Shown in pieces: positions 11,688-21,479 of a stretch of DNA of 64,000 bases. The stretch covers positions 1,116,001 to 1,180,000 of the forward strand of contig JAKZZE010000014.1 in assembly GCA_024220505.1 (NCBI GenBank), read 5' to 3'. Below the pieces are notes generated by a model. It was not told the origin of the DNA. It ran no database searches and was given only the letters and a program-made list of their open reading frames with translations. Within the stretch, counting starts at the first letter, position 1. Each line of letters opens with the position of its first letter. The DNA comes from Rhizopus arrhizus (lineage: Eukaryota > Mucoromycota > Mucoromycetes > Mucorales > Rhizopodaceae). Made by a program: the position numbers and the translations under genes.

Positions 11688-14600
11688 ATGAATTCTACTA
11701 CTGGTGAAAACTCTTTCAGCAATGGTGCTGCTCCTAATGGTGATAACATGTCCATCGTTACTGGGTCAATCGATTTGTCGTCCTTTGCTGGTTCCTCTCC
11801 TCTAACTAATGATGGAACGTCTATGGTCTTGGATTCCCTTTTGCAACCTTCGTCCTCCACTGGTGAGAGGGAAGAGTTACTGCTGCGCCAAAATCTCTTG
11901 CAATTGCGCAGTGAATTTAATGGCTTTTTGGAAGCGTTTACGACGGCTAGGCTTGCTGGTGATGAGGCAGCTGCCGATCAAGCGCTTCAGCAGATGGATC
12001 GTACCAAGCGCAGGTTGACTGCCTTGCAAGAGTACAGTTCCATCCTTGGGAAGACCGCTTCGCCTAATGGAAACATTAGTAGCAGAAATGCAGGTCTCAC
12101 ATTGTCTCACAGAGATCTCCCAAAATTCCAATTGGCATCAAGTGTTGTGCGTCCGTTTCCCAATGAAGAGGTATTCGAGTCTGTTGAGCACTTCCTGGCC
12201 AGATTTGAGAATATTATTAAAGGTTCCGCTTACCGTGATGTTGAGCAAATTTGGAAACAATTTTTACCTTTGTGCCTACCTTATAGTGATAATGCATGGG
12301 TTGAGACTGATTTGCGTAAATGCAATTCATGGGCTGAAGCAAGAGCTGCATTCAAAGAGCACCATGGTTCAAGTCTGGCCACTCGACATTACACAGATTT
12401 GGTCTTTACCATGCAAATGAGTAGCAAAGAGTCTATTGGTGATTATTCCAAAAAGTTTCTTCAAGCTGTGTACAATGCTGGACTTCCTAGTGATGATCCA
12501 CGCATTGCTGACCGTTTCCTGGCTTCTTTGACCTTATCGGTGCAAACATTGATAAGAGTAACTGTCGCTAGAGTCGGCAAGAATAAAGCTGATACAAATG
12601 AAAAATGGACTGTGGAATATATCACACAAGTTGGTCGCGACATTTTGGGCGATGATAATAAACTGTATGCAGAAGCTACTGCTTTGATTCCTGGCGCCAA
12701 CAAGAGTGACACAGGGAAGTCTAGATACAGTGAGAATGGTTCTCGAGGTGATGGGTCTTTGTCTGGACACAGAAGACATCAATTCAAAAGAAGAAGCCAG
12801 AATATGACCAAGGTCAATAAGCATTACTTTTGCACCCACCATGGTAAAAATAATACACATGATACAATCGATTGTTTTACAACAAAAAGGGTTGAAAAAG
12901 CTAGTACGAACAAAAAGTGCTTTAAATGTGGGCAACCCTGGTCTAGAGATCATAAATGCAAAAATAATGATAAAAAAGTATTCGCTGTCACAAGTCGTAA
13001 AGATGATAATGGTCCTGACGATGATGTGGTGAAAGACAAAGCGGTCTTGTTGGACCAAGCTACCTCTGAAGTAAATACTATGATGGAAGGATTAAGCTAT
13101 GACTGTAAGTACCAAACTAAAGAGAGAACACTTGATAAAAAAGAAATTAAAGCCAATGCATTTAATTTACTTACTCCAATTATTATAGAGAACGAAAAGC
13201 TCATGGGTCTTGTTGACACTGGAAGCGATACAAGCTTTATTGATATAAATGCTTTCACTAAAAAATTGAAATTAAATAAAATAAACAAAATTAGTGGTTC
13301 CTATAATTTCTTATCTCATAATAATGATGTTTCTCGTATTGGTATTACTGATCCTTTGAAGTTTAAATATTCAAATGGAATTATGTTTGAACATTCTTTA
13401 GAAATTATGAAATTCAATTCAGGATTCGATTTTGATGTTCTGCTTGGAACCGATATCTTACCAAAAATGAATATTGGTTTAACAGGTGTAGCGTTCAGAT
13501 TTAGTAGTGAACATTCACACTCTGATACAGCCGCTGATGAAATTCAACTTTTAGAAAATATAAATGTTGACCAAGTGAATGAATTTGAACCTGATAATTC
13601 GCCTGCCGGAACAGCCGAGCAAAGAGCAAATTTCTTTGATATGATCAAAGATGTTTTGAAAAAGAACCAGAGTATTCCAGTGACATCGTCATGTCCCATG
13701 CCTGAGTCAGTTATTCATTTACCAACAAAAGAAGGTGCCACGGCTTATAGACGGCAATATCCAATTCCGCACGCTTTAAGACCTGTTTTAGATAAGCAAA
13801 TTGAAGAATGGTTAAAAACGGGAACTATAATAAAGTCCAAAGTTAATACATCTTTCAATAGTCCACTCCTTTTAGTTCCAAAGAGAAACAAAGCAGGCGA
13901 GATAGTGAATCATCGCGTATGCTTGGATGTGAGATTACTTAATAATATACTACCTCCTACTTTCAATTATCCTGTCCCTTTGATCAGAGATATTTTTGAT
14001 AATTTGAGTGGTAAGAAGGTATTTTCTACTATTGACTTATCGAATGCATATCACAGATTTAAAGTTGCACCTGAAGATGTTCATAAATTAACATTCACAC
14101 ATAATAATGCTCAATACTCATTCATAAAAGGATGTTTTGGAGTAAAGATGTTGACATCACAATTTCAAAAATGCCTTGCTATTCTCTTTGATGGGATGTC
14201 TTGTGTTCAGAATTTTGTAGATGATTGCATTGTAGCCAGCGATAGCTTTGAGCAACATGCAGAAGATGTGAAATTAGTATTAGAGAAATTGACATCTGTG
14301 AATTTGATTGTAAATCCAGATAAATGTGTATGGTTTCAACATTCAGTCCGACTCTTGGGTTTTGTAGTAAATACTACTGGCACTAAGGTAGATCGCAATA
14401 AGTTGACCAATGTTCAAAACTGGCCAATCCCAAATCAGAGTCATAAACATGTACAACAGTTTATGGGCTTGATTAATTACTTTAGGGATTATGTTCCAAT
14501 GATTTCACGAGTTGCTGAACCAATTACAAGATTGAGTAATGCTGTGAATATTAGAGAGCTATGGACTGATGAACAAACGAATAGTTTCAACGCATTAAAA

Positions 14601-16640
14601 GACATACTACAATCAAACCTTGTACTTCATTATCCAGACTTAAGTAAGAAGTTTTTTGTGGCAACTGATGCATCCCTATATGGCGTCGCAGCTGTCCTAT
14701 ATCAAAAGGATGAATTACAGCGTGACAAATATATAAGCTTCGTATCCTCTTCTTTGACACCATCTCAAAGGCGATGGAGTACCACCAAAAGGGAATTATA
14801 TGCAATCATTTTAGCACTCAAAAAATATAGAAAATTCTTATGGGGAAGACACTTTACTATTTATAGTGACCATAAAGCGTTAGTCTACTTGCACACACAG
14901 AAAATAGCTAATCCTATGATGATTGGTTGGATGGAAACACTTCTCGATTTTGATTTTGATGTTGTCCATATCCCTGGTGTTTTAAATAAGCTCCCTGATC
15001 AATTAAGTCGTTTGTATCCTCCTTTAGAAGATGATAACAAACTGGTGGAGGATGGTGTTTATAAGAAAAACAAAAATAATCTTAAAATTAAAAAAGTTGT
15101 TGTAAAAAGAAAGAAGTATTGCAGAGACAAATCAATTAATGTACTCGCTACTCGATTAATAGAAAATAAAAATGAACTGACTGATTATCTAACTCCTCCT
15201 GAAGAAGAGAGAGATGCCATATTAAGAGAAACACACTCATATGGTCATTATGGTTACCAAGCTATCGTACGTGATATTCACAGTCGAGGTATGCATTGGA
15301 CCAATATATATGATGAAGCAAAAAACATTGTTAGTTCATGCAGTGAATGTCAGAAGCACAACATAAATAAGAGAGGCTATCATCCATTGACCAATGTTGT
15401 AGCTCATAGGCCATTTGATCATATTGCTATAGATCTTGCTGGACCACTTCCTGCTACTGGAGATGATTATATATATTTATTGGTTCTAACTGATATATGT
15501 ACCAAGTACATTGTGATTAGACCGTTAAAAAATAAACAATCCGATACAGTCGCAAAAGAACTGATAAGTATCTTTGGAGACTATGGATTTCCACGTATCA
15601 TCCAGAGCGATAATGGAACAGAATTCAGAAATTCACTGATGAGTCATATTTCAAAGAACCTTGGTATAGATCGTAGATATTCTACTGCGTATCATCCACA
15701 AGGTAATGGTAGTGCTGAAGCTAGTGTTAAAATTGCGATGAACACATTGAGAAAGATGATTAAATCCAACGGTAGAGATTGGAATCATTATCTTCCAATT
15801 GTGCAGCTCTGTATAAATAGATATATAAAAAATAAAACACTTAGCTCTCCTTTTTCATTAATGTATGCTCGCAGAGTTAATATGCCTGACGACTACGCAA
15901 ATAAAAAGTATCCAATCCCCAATGATTTGATGACAGTTAAAGAATTAGAAGAACGTATTAAACATATGGAGGAAATCGTATTCCCAGCTATATTAGAAAG
16001 AACTCAAAAGATTAATGAGGAATACAGTAAGAGATACAATAATAAAAACATTATGGTTGACATCCCTGTTGGATCGCATGTTATGGTGAGACTAGAAAAT
16101 AGGACGAGTAAACTTGCTCCATTATATAAAGGTCCCTATACAGTGGTTCGAAAGAACAGAGGAGGTTCATATGAACTGAAAGATGAGCAGAATGAGTTAT
16201 TACATCGTAACTACACGCCATCTGAATTAAAAGTTGTCAACATGGATGAGTCAAATATCGAAAATGAATATTACGAAGTTGAAGACATTCGTGACCATCG
16301 TGGACCAATCGGTCATCGAGAGTTTTTAGTTAAATGGGTCGGTTACGGTGAACGTGCAAACACATGGCAAAAGGCTAGTGATTTTACAGACCCAACTATC
16401 ATAGAGAAATATTGGGATAAGCAAGATGAACTGAAAAAGTTGGAACATGAGAGAGCTGAACAAATTGTGAAAAAAGCATCATCCAATTCCAAATATAATA
16501 AGTCCAATAGAAATTCCACACCTAAAGTGAGTGATGAGAAAAAAGTACACTCTGTTGAGACAAAGAAAAGAACTCTTCCTACAAAACTTAGCAGAGAAGA
16601 AAGATTATTAAAGAGAAGGCTTAACAAGGAGAAAAAATAA
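11688..16640 (+). CDS. gypsy-1 Gag-Pol polyprotein with chromodomain (1650 aa)
   Basis: A single ORF carries all retrotransposon functions, so Gag and Pol are not separated by a frameshift or stop. Order by residue: Gag about 1-430, ending in a Cys/His-rich stretch (CTHHGKNNTHDTIDC, then CFKCGQ...HKC); aspartic protease at about 507 (LVDTGSDTSF); reverse transcriptase about 690-900 with STIDLSNAYH and the FVDD catalytic box near 843; RNase H about 985-1110 (FVATDAS, KRELYAI, YSDHKAL); integrase with an HHCC zinc region (about 1180-1230) and core residues in IDLAGPL, QSDNGTEF and NGSAEAS; and a C-terminal chromodomain near 1527-1575 (YYEVEDIRDHRG, FLVKWVGY). Chromodomains of this type are thought to steer integration to marked chromatin. 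ATG 11688 lies 23 bp after the LTR. All catalytic residues inspected are present. Confidence 0.96.
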   Translation: MNSTTGENSFSNGAAPNGDNMSIVTGSIDLSSFAGSSPLTNDGTSMVLDSLLQPSSSTGEREELLLRQNLLQLRSEFNGFLEAFTTARLAGDEAAADQALQQMDRTKRRLTALQEYSSILGKTASPNGNISSRNAGLTLSHRDLPKFQLASSVVRPFPNEEVFESVEHFLARFENIIKGSAYRDVEQIWKQFLPLCLPYSDNAWVETDLRKCNSWAEARAAFKEHHGSSLATRHYTDLVFTMQMSSKESIGDYSKKFLQAVYNAGLPSDDPRIADRFLASLTLSVQTLIRVTVARVGKNKADTNEKWTVEYITQVGRDILGDDNKLYAEATALIPGANKSDTGKSRYSENGSRGDGSLSGHRRHQFKRRSQNMTKVNKHYFCTHHGKNNTHDTIDCFTTKRVEKASTNKKCFKCGQPWSRDHKCKNNDKKVFAVTSRKDDNGPDDDVVKDKAVLLDQATSEVNTMMEGLSYDCKYQTKERTLDKKEIKANAFNLLTPIIIENEKLMGLVDTGSDTSFIDINAFTKKLKLNKINKISGSYNFLSHNNDVSRIGITDPLKFKYSNGIMFEHSLEIMKFNSGFDFDVLLGTDILPKMNIGLTGVAFRFSSEHSHSDTAADEIQLLENINVDQVNEFEPDNSPAGTAEQRANFFDMIKDVLKKNQSIPVTSSCPMPESVIHLPTKEGATAYRRQYPIPHALRPVLDKQIEEWLKTGTIIKSKVNTSFNSPLLLVPKRNKAGEIVNHRVCLDVRLLNNILPPTFNYPVPLIRDIFDNLSGKKVFSTIDLSNAYHRFKVAPEDVHKLTFTHNNAQYSFIKGCFGVKMLTSQFQKCLAILFDGMSCVQNFVDDCIVASDSFEQHAEDVKLVLEKLTSVNLIVNPDKCVWFQHSVRLLGFVVNTTGTKVDRNKLTNVQNWPIPNQSHKHVQQFMGLINYFRDYVPMISRVAEPITRLSNAVNIRELWTDEQTNSFNALKDILQSNLVLHYPDLSKKFFVATDASLYGVAAVLYQKDELQRDKYISFVSSSLTPSQRRWSTTKRELYAIILALKKYRKFLWGRHFTIYSDHKALVYLHTQKIANPMMIGWMETLLDFDFDVVHIPGVLNKLPDQLSRLYPPLEDDNKLVEDGVYKKNKNNLKIKKVVVKRKKYCRDKSINVLATRLIENKNELTDYLTPPEEERDAILRETHSYGHYGYQAIVRDIHSRGMHWTNIYDEAKNIVSSCSECQKHNINKRGYHPLTNVVAHRPFDHIAIDLAGPLPATGDDYIYLLVLTDICTKYIVIRPLKNKQSDTVAKELISIFGDYGFPRIIQSDNGTEFRNSLMSHISKNLGIDRRYSTAYHPQGNGSAEASVKIAMNTLRKMIKSNGRDWNHYLPIVQLCINRYIKNKTLSSPFSLMYARRVNMPDDYANKKYPIPNDLMTVKELEERIKHMEEIVFPAILERTQKINEEYSKRYNNKNIMVDIPVGSHVMVRLENRTSKLAPLYKGPYTVVRKNRGGSYELKDEQNELLHRNYTPSELKVVNMDESNIENEYYEVEDIRDHRGPIGHREFLVKWVGYGERANTWQKASDFTDPTIIEKYWDKQDELKKLEHERAEQIVKKASSNSKYNKSNRNSTPKVSDEKKVHSVETKKRTLPTKLSREERLLKRRLNKEKK

Positions 16641-16800
16641 TAAAAAAAGAAAAAAGAAAAACGGACAAAGATAGTCACGGTAAATTACCCCGCAATTTAG
16701 CATGAAAATGATCTACCAAATTGATTAGACATTTCATAACGCATACCTATTCACTTTTATGCCGAATCAACAAGGTGTTGTTGAATCTGGTGGAGGATAA

Positions 16801-17455
16801 TGTTAAGGATACATAAGATTATAGTCACTTTATTTTAGTAAAAGGAATCGGATATGATCCTAAATAGTATGCTGACATAACTTGGAATCATTTATAACAT
16901 TATTCCCAACACAGATCAATAGAATACTTTGATTAGATTTTTATATTAAGCTTTATTCATATTTACTTCACATAGTCAAATAAGATGACATGGTTGTAAT
17001 GTAGTTTATTAATAATATGAGCATGTTGAATAAGGAATGACGATTACTTACCGGATCATCATTAGTCATGAAAACATTTATCCTGACTGAGATATTATTG
17101 TTAACAATGATATCCAATCACGGAACTAAGGATCTTTATATCCATTCGTACCGTCTCCTTAAATAGTTATATCTGAAACCATCCCAATAGCATAATTGAC
17201 AATACAAGCTAGGAACAGGCTAAACTAATAATTAGAAATAGTAATCATCTATTCTGTCAAATTGATTATAAATCTGTCCTAATTCTTTATCCGTATCATG
17301 TCTATAAATACTCTCACTTTTTACATGTAGAATTTATTTTTTATCTAATCATAAAATAGTTATCTTAACTTAATAAAGAGATACCAAGTTCTAACAGTAT
17401 TTCTTTATCTTTGATTGCTATATTATATTTACCTAAAACTCCCCTATTCTAAACA
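16801..17455 (+). repeat. 3' LTR of gypsy-1 (655 bp)
   Basis: Same sequence and length as the 5' LTR as far as can be compared by eye. It is preceded by the polypurine tract at about 16787-16799 and followed by the AAGGC target duplication. Confidence 0.95.
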
Positions 17456-18097
17456 AAGGCACAATGAAGGCTTCTGATTATGTCGGGATTCTTAGTACAA
17501 CTCTTATGGATAGCCTTGAATACTATGGTTACAAGCATCAGGACATCTATTTTCAGCAAGATAACGATCCTAAACACACGTCAAAGCTAGCTAGGCAATG
17601 GTTCAAGGACAACAACTTCAAGTGTGACCATACCTTCAACTGGCCTTCACAAAGTCCAGGTCTAAACCCAATAGAGCATATCTAGCAGCACCTTAAGCTC
17701 AAGTTAAGTGCGTATGATATTAGGGCAAAAGGTGTGCATGAATTATGGGATTGTGTTGAAAAAGAATGGTCTACTTTTACAGCAGAAGACTGTAGGAGAT
17801 ACATAGACAGTATGCCTGATCGTTGTAGAGCTGTAATTGCTGCGAAGGGCGGTCATACGAGATATTAATAAAATAAAGCATGTAGTGGAAAAATGGTTCC
17901 AATGTTGGTTTTTGTACTTAATGTTAGTTTATTCCCGATTGTGTAACGATGCAATCAAAATGTTTGCTCACTGATATAAGCTGCAAAAGCGCTACAAAAT
18001 GCATGTTTTTATAGGTCGTTACCATTTGTAGTTCAAAAGTTATAAAGCGTTAAAGTTGCGAGACGAAAACATTGGAACCATTTTTCCACCCACTGTA

Positions 18098-18644
18098 TCT
18101 ACCAAGTAGGTATCGTGAGGCTATCTCGAGTCTTCGTAACAAGTTACGTAAGCTTAAAATCAATAATGCTCGTGTATTGGATGTACACTTCCCTGACAAT
18201 CATGTTGTTGCGCTCCTCATCCACAATGATTATGTGGAAGAACTATTATCTATTTTTGATAAAGCTGGTGTCAAACCTCTTGATAATTTTGATCCTTTGG
18301 ATGCCCAACGTTTGCGCAACCCGCTTTTTAACAATTTAGATCCGGAAGCTCGACAATCCAAATGTGTCGAAATACACCAAACTCGTCTTCTCCGTGCGCT
18401 TGATCACATCCGTGAATCTGTTCGTGTTGCTGTTGCTCGTGATTTCATGCGCAAACAATGGATCACTGATGATCAATTTAAAACCATCGTCATGAAGACG
18501 TCAAGTACTTCTCTCCCTGTCGGTACTACCACTACCCAAGCTGATACTGACATGTCTGACGTGCTTGACACCTTTGTTGTTTCCTCTGCTTCTTCCTCTA
18601 AATCCCTCACAGGTGAAGGTGAACCTGTTGATGATGATTTATGA
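18098..18644 (+). pseudogene. LINE ORF1, C-terminal part
   Basis: The frame reads from the right edge of Tc1-C (LPSRYREAISSLRNKLRKL) to TGA at 18642-18644. The apparent Met start at 18072 lies inside the Tc1-C repeat and is an artefact. The basic, helical region with VLDVHFPDNHVVALLIHNDY looks like the RNA-binding C-terminal part of fungal LINE ORF1 proteins, but no firm domain can be named. The acidic end DDDL overlaps a following ATG by four bases (ATGA). Confidence 0.5.
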
Positions 18645-18739
18645 GTGAGATAAATAACAACATGCCAACCTATGCCCAATTAAATAATATGATTACTATT
18701 GTTGTAGAACAGCGTCTGATCATAACGGACATTGAATAA
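18641..18739 (+). pseudogene. Possible start of LINE ORF2 (ATGA overlap)
   Basis: ATG at 18641 overlaps the ORF1 stop in the tetranucleotide ATGA, a layout used for coupled translation in some two-ORF LINEs. The frame runs 32 codons and ends at TAA 18737. The sequence there turns AT-rich, as if a further insertion or deletion begins nearby. There is no domain evidence, so this is tentative. Confidence 0.3.
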
Positions 18740-19729
18740 TCACAACTAAAAGAAGTATATTAAATTGATAAAAGATAATAATTTAAATCTTTATTAAGTA
18801 AAATATATTCTTCTTTTTATATAAAACTATCACAATTAGATTCATTCTATAAAGTAAACATGAACAATAAATAAGTCATGATCTTTACTATTCATCATTT
18901 CTGTAAATGAATAATAATGGATCAGGTACTTAGTCAACTTTGATTTGACTGGAGGCATTTCATATAAATATATCTTTCCTCTCAATGAAGACGGGACAAT
19001 TCTCCCAGATCAGTTAAAGAACAATAAGATCTATAAAACAACGAATTAAAAATTTTCATAATCGATTCAGTGATCATTCTTCAATCAAACATGTCAATTA
19101 TTGGATCTACGCTCATAACTACTCATTTACCCGCCAACTGATAGAAGAATATAAATAGTAGACTTTGTAATGATTTCTTTTTAATAATTAAGATTGTCTT
19201 AAATAAAGTTCAGTCTCAAAAAGTATTCTTTGGTTTTATTTTTATTCCTGAATTACTTTACCAGAACATAACAGTACTTTTTGAGACTGATCTTTATTTC
19301 AGTTTAAGTTAAAGTAAAAATTATTCTAATTGAAGACAGGTATTTATATCTTATTGAGTGAGTGACTTGATATCTTCTATTGTAAGCGTTCTTCTAATAT
19401 TCAGGTACTTTAACAAGTGTCATCTATAATTATGATTATGAAAACTTTTCATTTGTTCTTTTGTATGTCTGTCATAGATTATCTTTTATTCTGGGAATTC
19501 CTCACTGATTTGAATAACGTTATTTTACGCGTTATTTCAATTATGTGAAGGATTAGCAATATTCCTGATATTGGATTGGATCTTGTTATTTTAGTTGATA
19601 CTTCTTTTTATCAAAGAACTCTCATTAATACAAAACATATTCTAAAAGAACATGTTTAATTGGAATTGATTGTATGATCTTATTTAAATAAACTTATATT
19701 TTTATTTTATTTGAATTATGATCTTGTAT
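18740..19729. other. AT-rich insert replacing the ORF2 endonuclease region
   Basis: No coding potential is visible. The stretch separates the ORF1 end from the reverse transcriptase core, where the apurinic endonuclease part of ORF2 is expected. It contains an imperfect inverted repeat of about 27 bp (19201-19227 and about 19273-19300, loop about 46 bp). A candidate pair of ATGTC target repeats bounding a TG...CA segment (about 19470-19746) may mark a small solo LTR. Boundaries are not secure. Confidence 0.4.
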
Positions 19730-20776
19730 TAAGACTTATGTTTATCAATGTCTACTACGATCAGTTACTGTTCTACAACATCTTTGATAATGTAAGTGTT
19801 CAAGTCCTACTTGGTGGTCACTCTTCTAGCTCGTTCTGGCCTCGCACTGGCGTCTTACAAGGTTCCATCCTCTCTCCTTTTCTGTATTCAATATACATCA
19901 ATGGCCTACCCTCTGTATTACGTTCTGTGGCGATACCTACCTCGTCTCGTGTGTTTGATTCCATGCCACGTTTTGAACATTCCGGCCTCTGGCTCAACTC
20001 ATTGCTGTATGCTGACGATGTTGTCATTATTGGTGCACCTGATACCATGCCTCGACTACTTCGTGCAGCCGAAACCCATTCTCGATCTCTTGGTTACCGC
20101 TGGAATCCGGCTAAATGTGTCGTTCTTAATCCACCCAACGCACATGGTGCACGCCCACTCAAACTCTATGGTACAGAAATCCCATCCAGCAACTCATTTA
20201 TGTATCTTGGTATTCCTTTTTCCATAAAGGGTGCTATTGATACTAAACTCTTGCTTCAACGCAATGTCGCCTCTGGTCTGGCCGCCATGCGTAATACTCT
20301 TCAAGTGCTAAGTCTCCGGACATCCTCTTTCTCTCGCCTCACCTCAAGCAGACTATATGCAACCTTTGTTCGCCCTTGCTTTGAGTATGGTCTATGTCTA
20401 TGCCTTTTCACAGTCAAAGAACTGGAGGTACTGGAAAAAGGACAAGATTTCTGTCTGCGTATTGCCTTTGGTGGTCATAAGACCACTTCCACCGCGGTAT
20501 TCAAGCACATCACCAATTTGCCATCAATGACTGAACGAGCTCACATCCTCGGTTTCAAGTTCATTGTACGCGCTTACCACCTTGAAAGCGATTCTCTACT
20601 TGGCTCCCTGCTCTCTTTTCTGGAAACTGCTCCAAAGTCAAAGCGATTTCGCTGGCCCACCTTGGCGCGAGTTAATCCTATATGGACGAAACCCTCATTG
20701 TGTGGTGCCCTTTCCTCGAATTCTGAGCAACTGGACTACTTTGCAACATCCAAAAATGTGAAGTTATCTATACTCC
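19730..20776 (+). pseudogene. LINE ORF2 fragment: reverse transcriptase core
   Basis: The open frame contains RT motifs in order: TGVLQGSILSPFLYSIYINGLP (the QGS...SP block), LLYADDVVIIG (catalytic YADD near 20010), LGYRWNPAKC and FMYLGIPF. Next comes the thumb region, with YATFVRPCFEYGL. This order is diagnostic of non-LTR reverse transcriptases. Upstream fingers and endonuclease are absent, and the frame is cut at 20776 by LTR Y3 (preceding bases ACTCC would be the target site). About 345 codons remain. Translation past 20776 is LTR sequence. Confidence 0.85.
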
Positions 20777-21101
20777 TGTTGTATCCACACAACTAGTAAA
20801 GTGAACATTCATGGATAAACGAGAGATCTCCGCAATAGCCAACTCTGCCCTGTTGTCCCTATCGGCGTTCCCACGACTATATCGGAACCTGATTATAACA
20901 ACGGCAGTTCAATCCAACCTTATTCGATAATTATCGTTAGATCAATAATTTATCTACTTCATTGTCCCTTGATTCGTCAAGAAGACAGCGGCTATTAACC
21001 ATCTACTATATTTTCTTTATCTTCCCATCCTTCCCACATTATTCTTTTAACCGATCAATTGAAATAGCGGTAAAGATCCAGACATCCAAAAAGTATAAAT
21101 A
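20777..21101 (+). mobile_element. LTR Y3, truncated at its 3' end by Tc1-E
   Basis: It starts TGTTGTATCC like Y1 and Y2 and follows them to AAGTATAAATA at 21101, where the Tc1-E end begins. The last roughly 95 bp of the LTR and the second target repeat are missing beyond Tc1-E. A block near 20995-21015 differs from Y1/Y2, so this copy is more diverged. Confidence 0.88.
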
Positions 21102-21479
21102 CAGTGAGTTAAAAAACCGTTTCAGTAAAATTGAAACTCACACATTTATCCTTTTTTTGAAAGAAATATTTTGAGTATACGTGTTCTTTTTTATTATGTT
21201 ATTATATGGCTTTTTTGCAACAAAGCAATATACACCCCATCTTAATCTATGAATTACATCTTGAGTAATGGCCATTTTAAAAAAAGGGGATGACTGAAAC
21301 GGTTTTTTAACTAGGTAAAAAAATACTAATATATAATATTTCCATCCTTAGCTTTTATTACAGCTTGAACTCTAGCCGGCATACTATCAATATATTTACA
21401 ACAAACATCTCTATCAAATGTTTCCCATTCAATTTTGATTCTTTCCCATAGTTCATGGGTACCTCTTACCCTTTGCTTA

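Larger units (their letters stand above)
11010..17455 (+). mobile_element. gypsy-1: complete Ty3/gypsy chromovirus (6446 bp)
   Basis: Two 655-bp LTRs (11010-11664 and 16801-17455) flank one long open reading frame. The target duplication AAGGC is at 11005-11009 and 17456-17460. A polypurine tract (GGTGGAGGATA) precedes the 3' LTR. No obvious tRNA-type primer site (TGG...) follows the 5' LTR, so priming may be unconventional. LTRs that appear identical, plus an intact gene, point to very recent insertion. Confidence 0.97.
10386..17868 (+). pseudogene. Transposase of Tc1-C, split by gypsy-1
   Basis: Pieces 10386-11009 and 17461-17868 join in frame when gypsy-1 and one copy of AAGGC are removed. 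The N-terminal part has the DNA-binding region and VFSDKTKVNVYG: the catalytic Asp is kept, while the usual next Glu is Lys. The C-terminal part has YFQQDNDPKH and GLNPIEHI, then TAG at 17683-17685 in place of a conserved Trp codon, and reads on to TAA at 17868. It was probably inactive or weak even before the retrotransposon landed. Confidence 0.9.
9982..18095 (+). mobile_element. Tc1/mariner element C with 215-bp inverted repeats, holding gypsy-1
   Basis: The ends are CAGTGGGTGGAAAAATGG at 9982 and its complement ending at 18095, with TA at 9980-9981 and 18096-18097. The 215-bp repeats (9982-10196 and 17881-18095) look identical or nearly so. Without gypsy-1 the element is about 1.66 kb. 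The left flank is gypsy-2 RNase H and the right flank is LINE ORF1, so the original target is not reconstituted when the element is removed. Confidence 0.92.

Noticed and set aside
20718..20796. C-terminal residues of the RT frame past 20776
   Set aside because: They are translation of LTR Y3, which starts at 20777; not part of the LINE protein.
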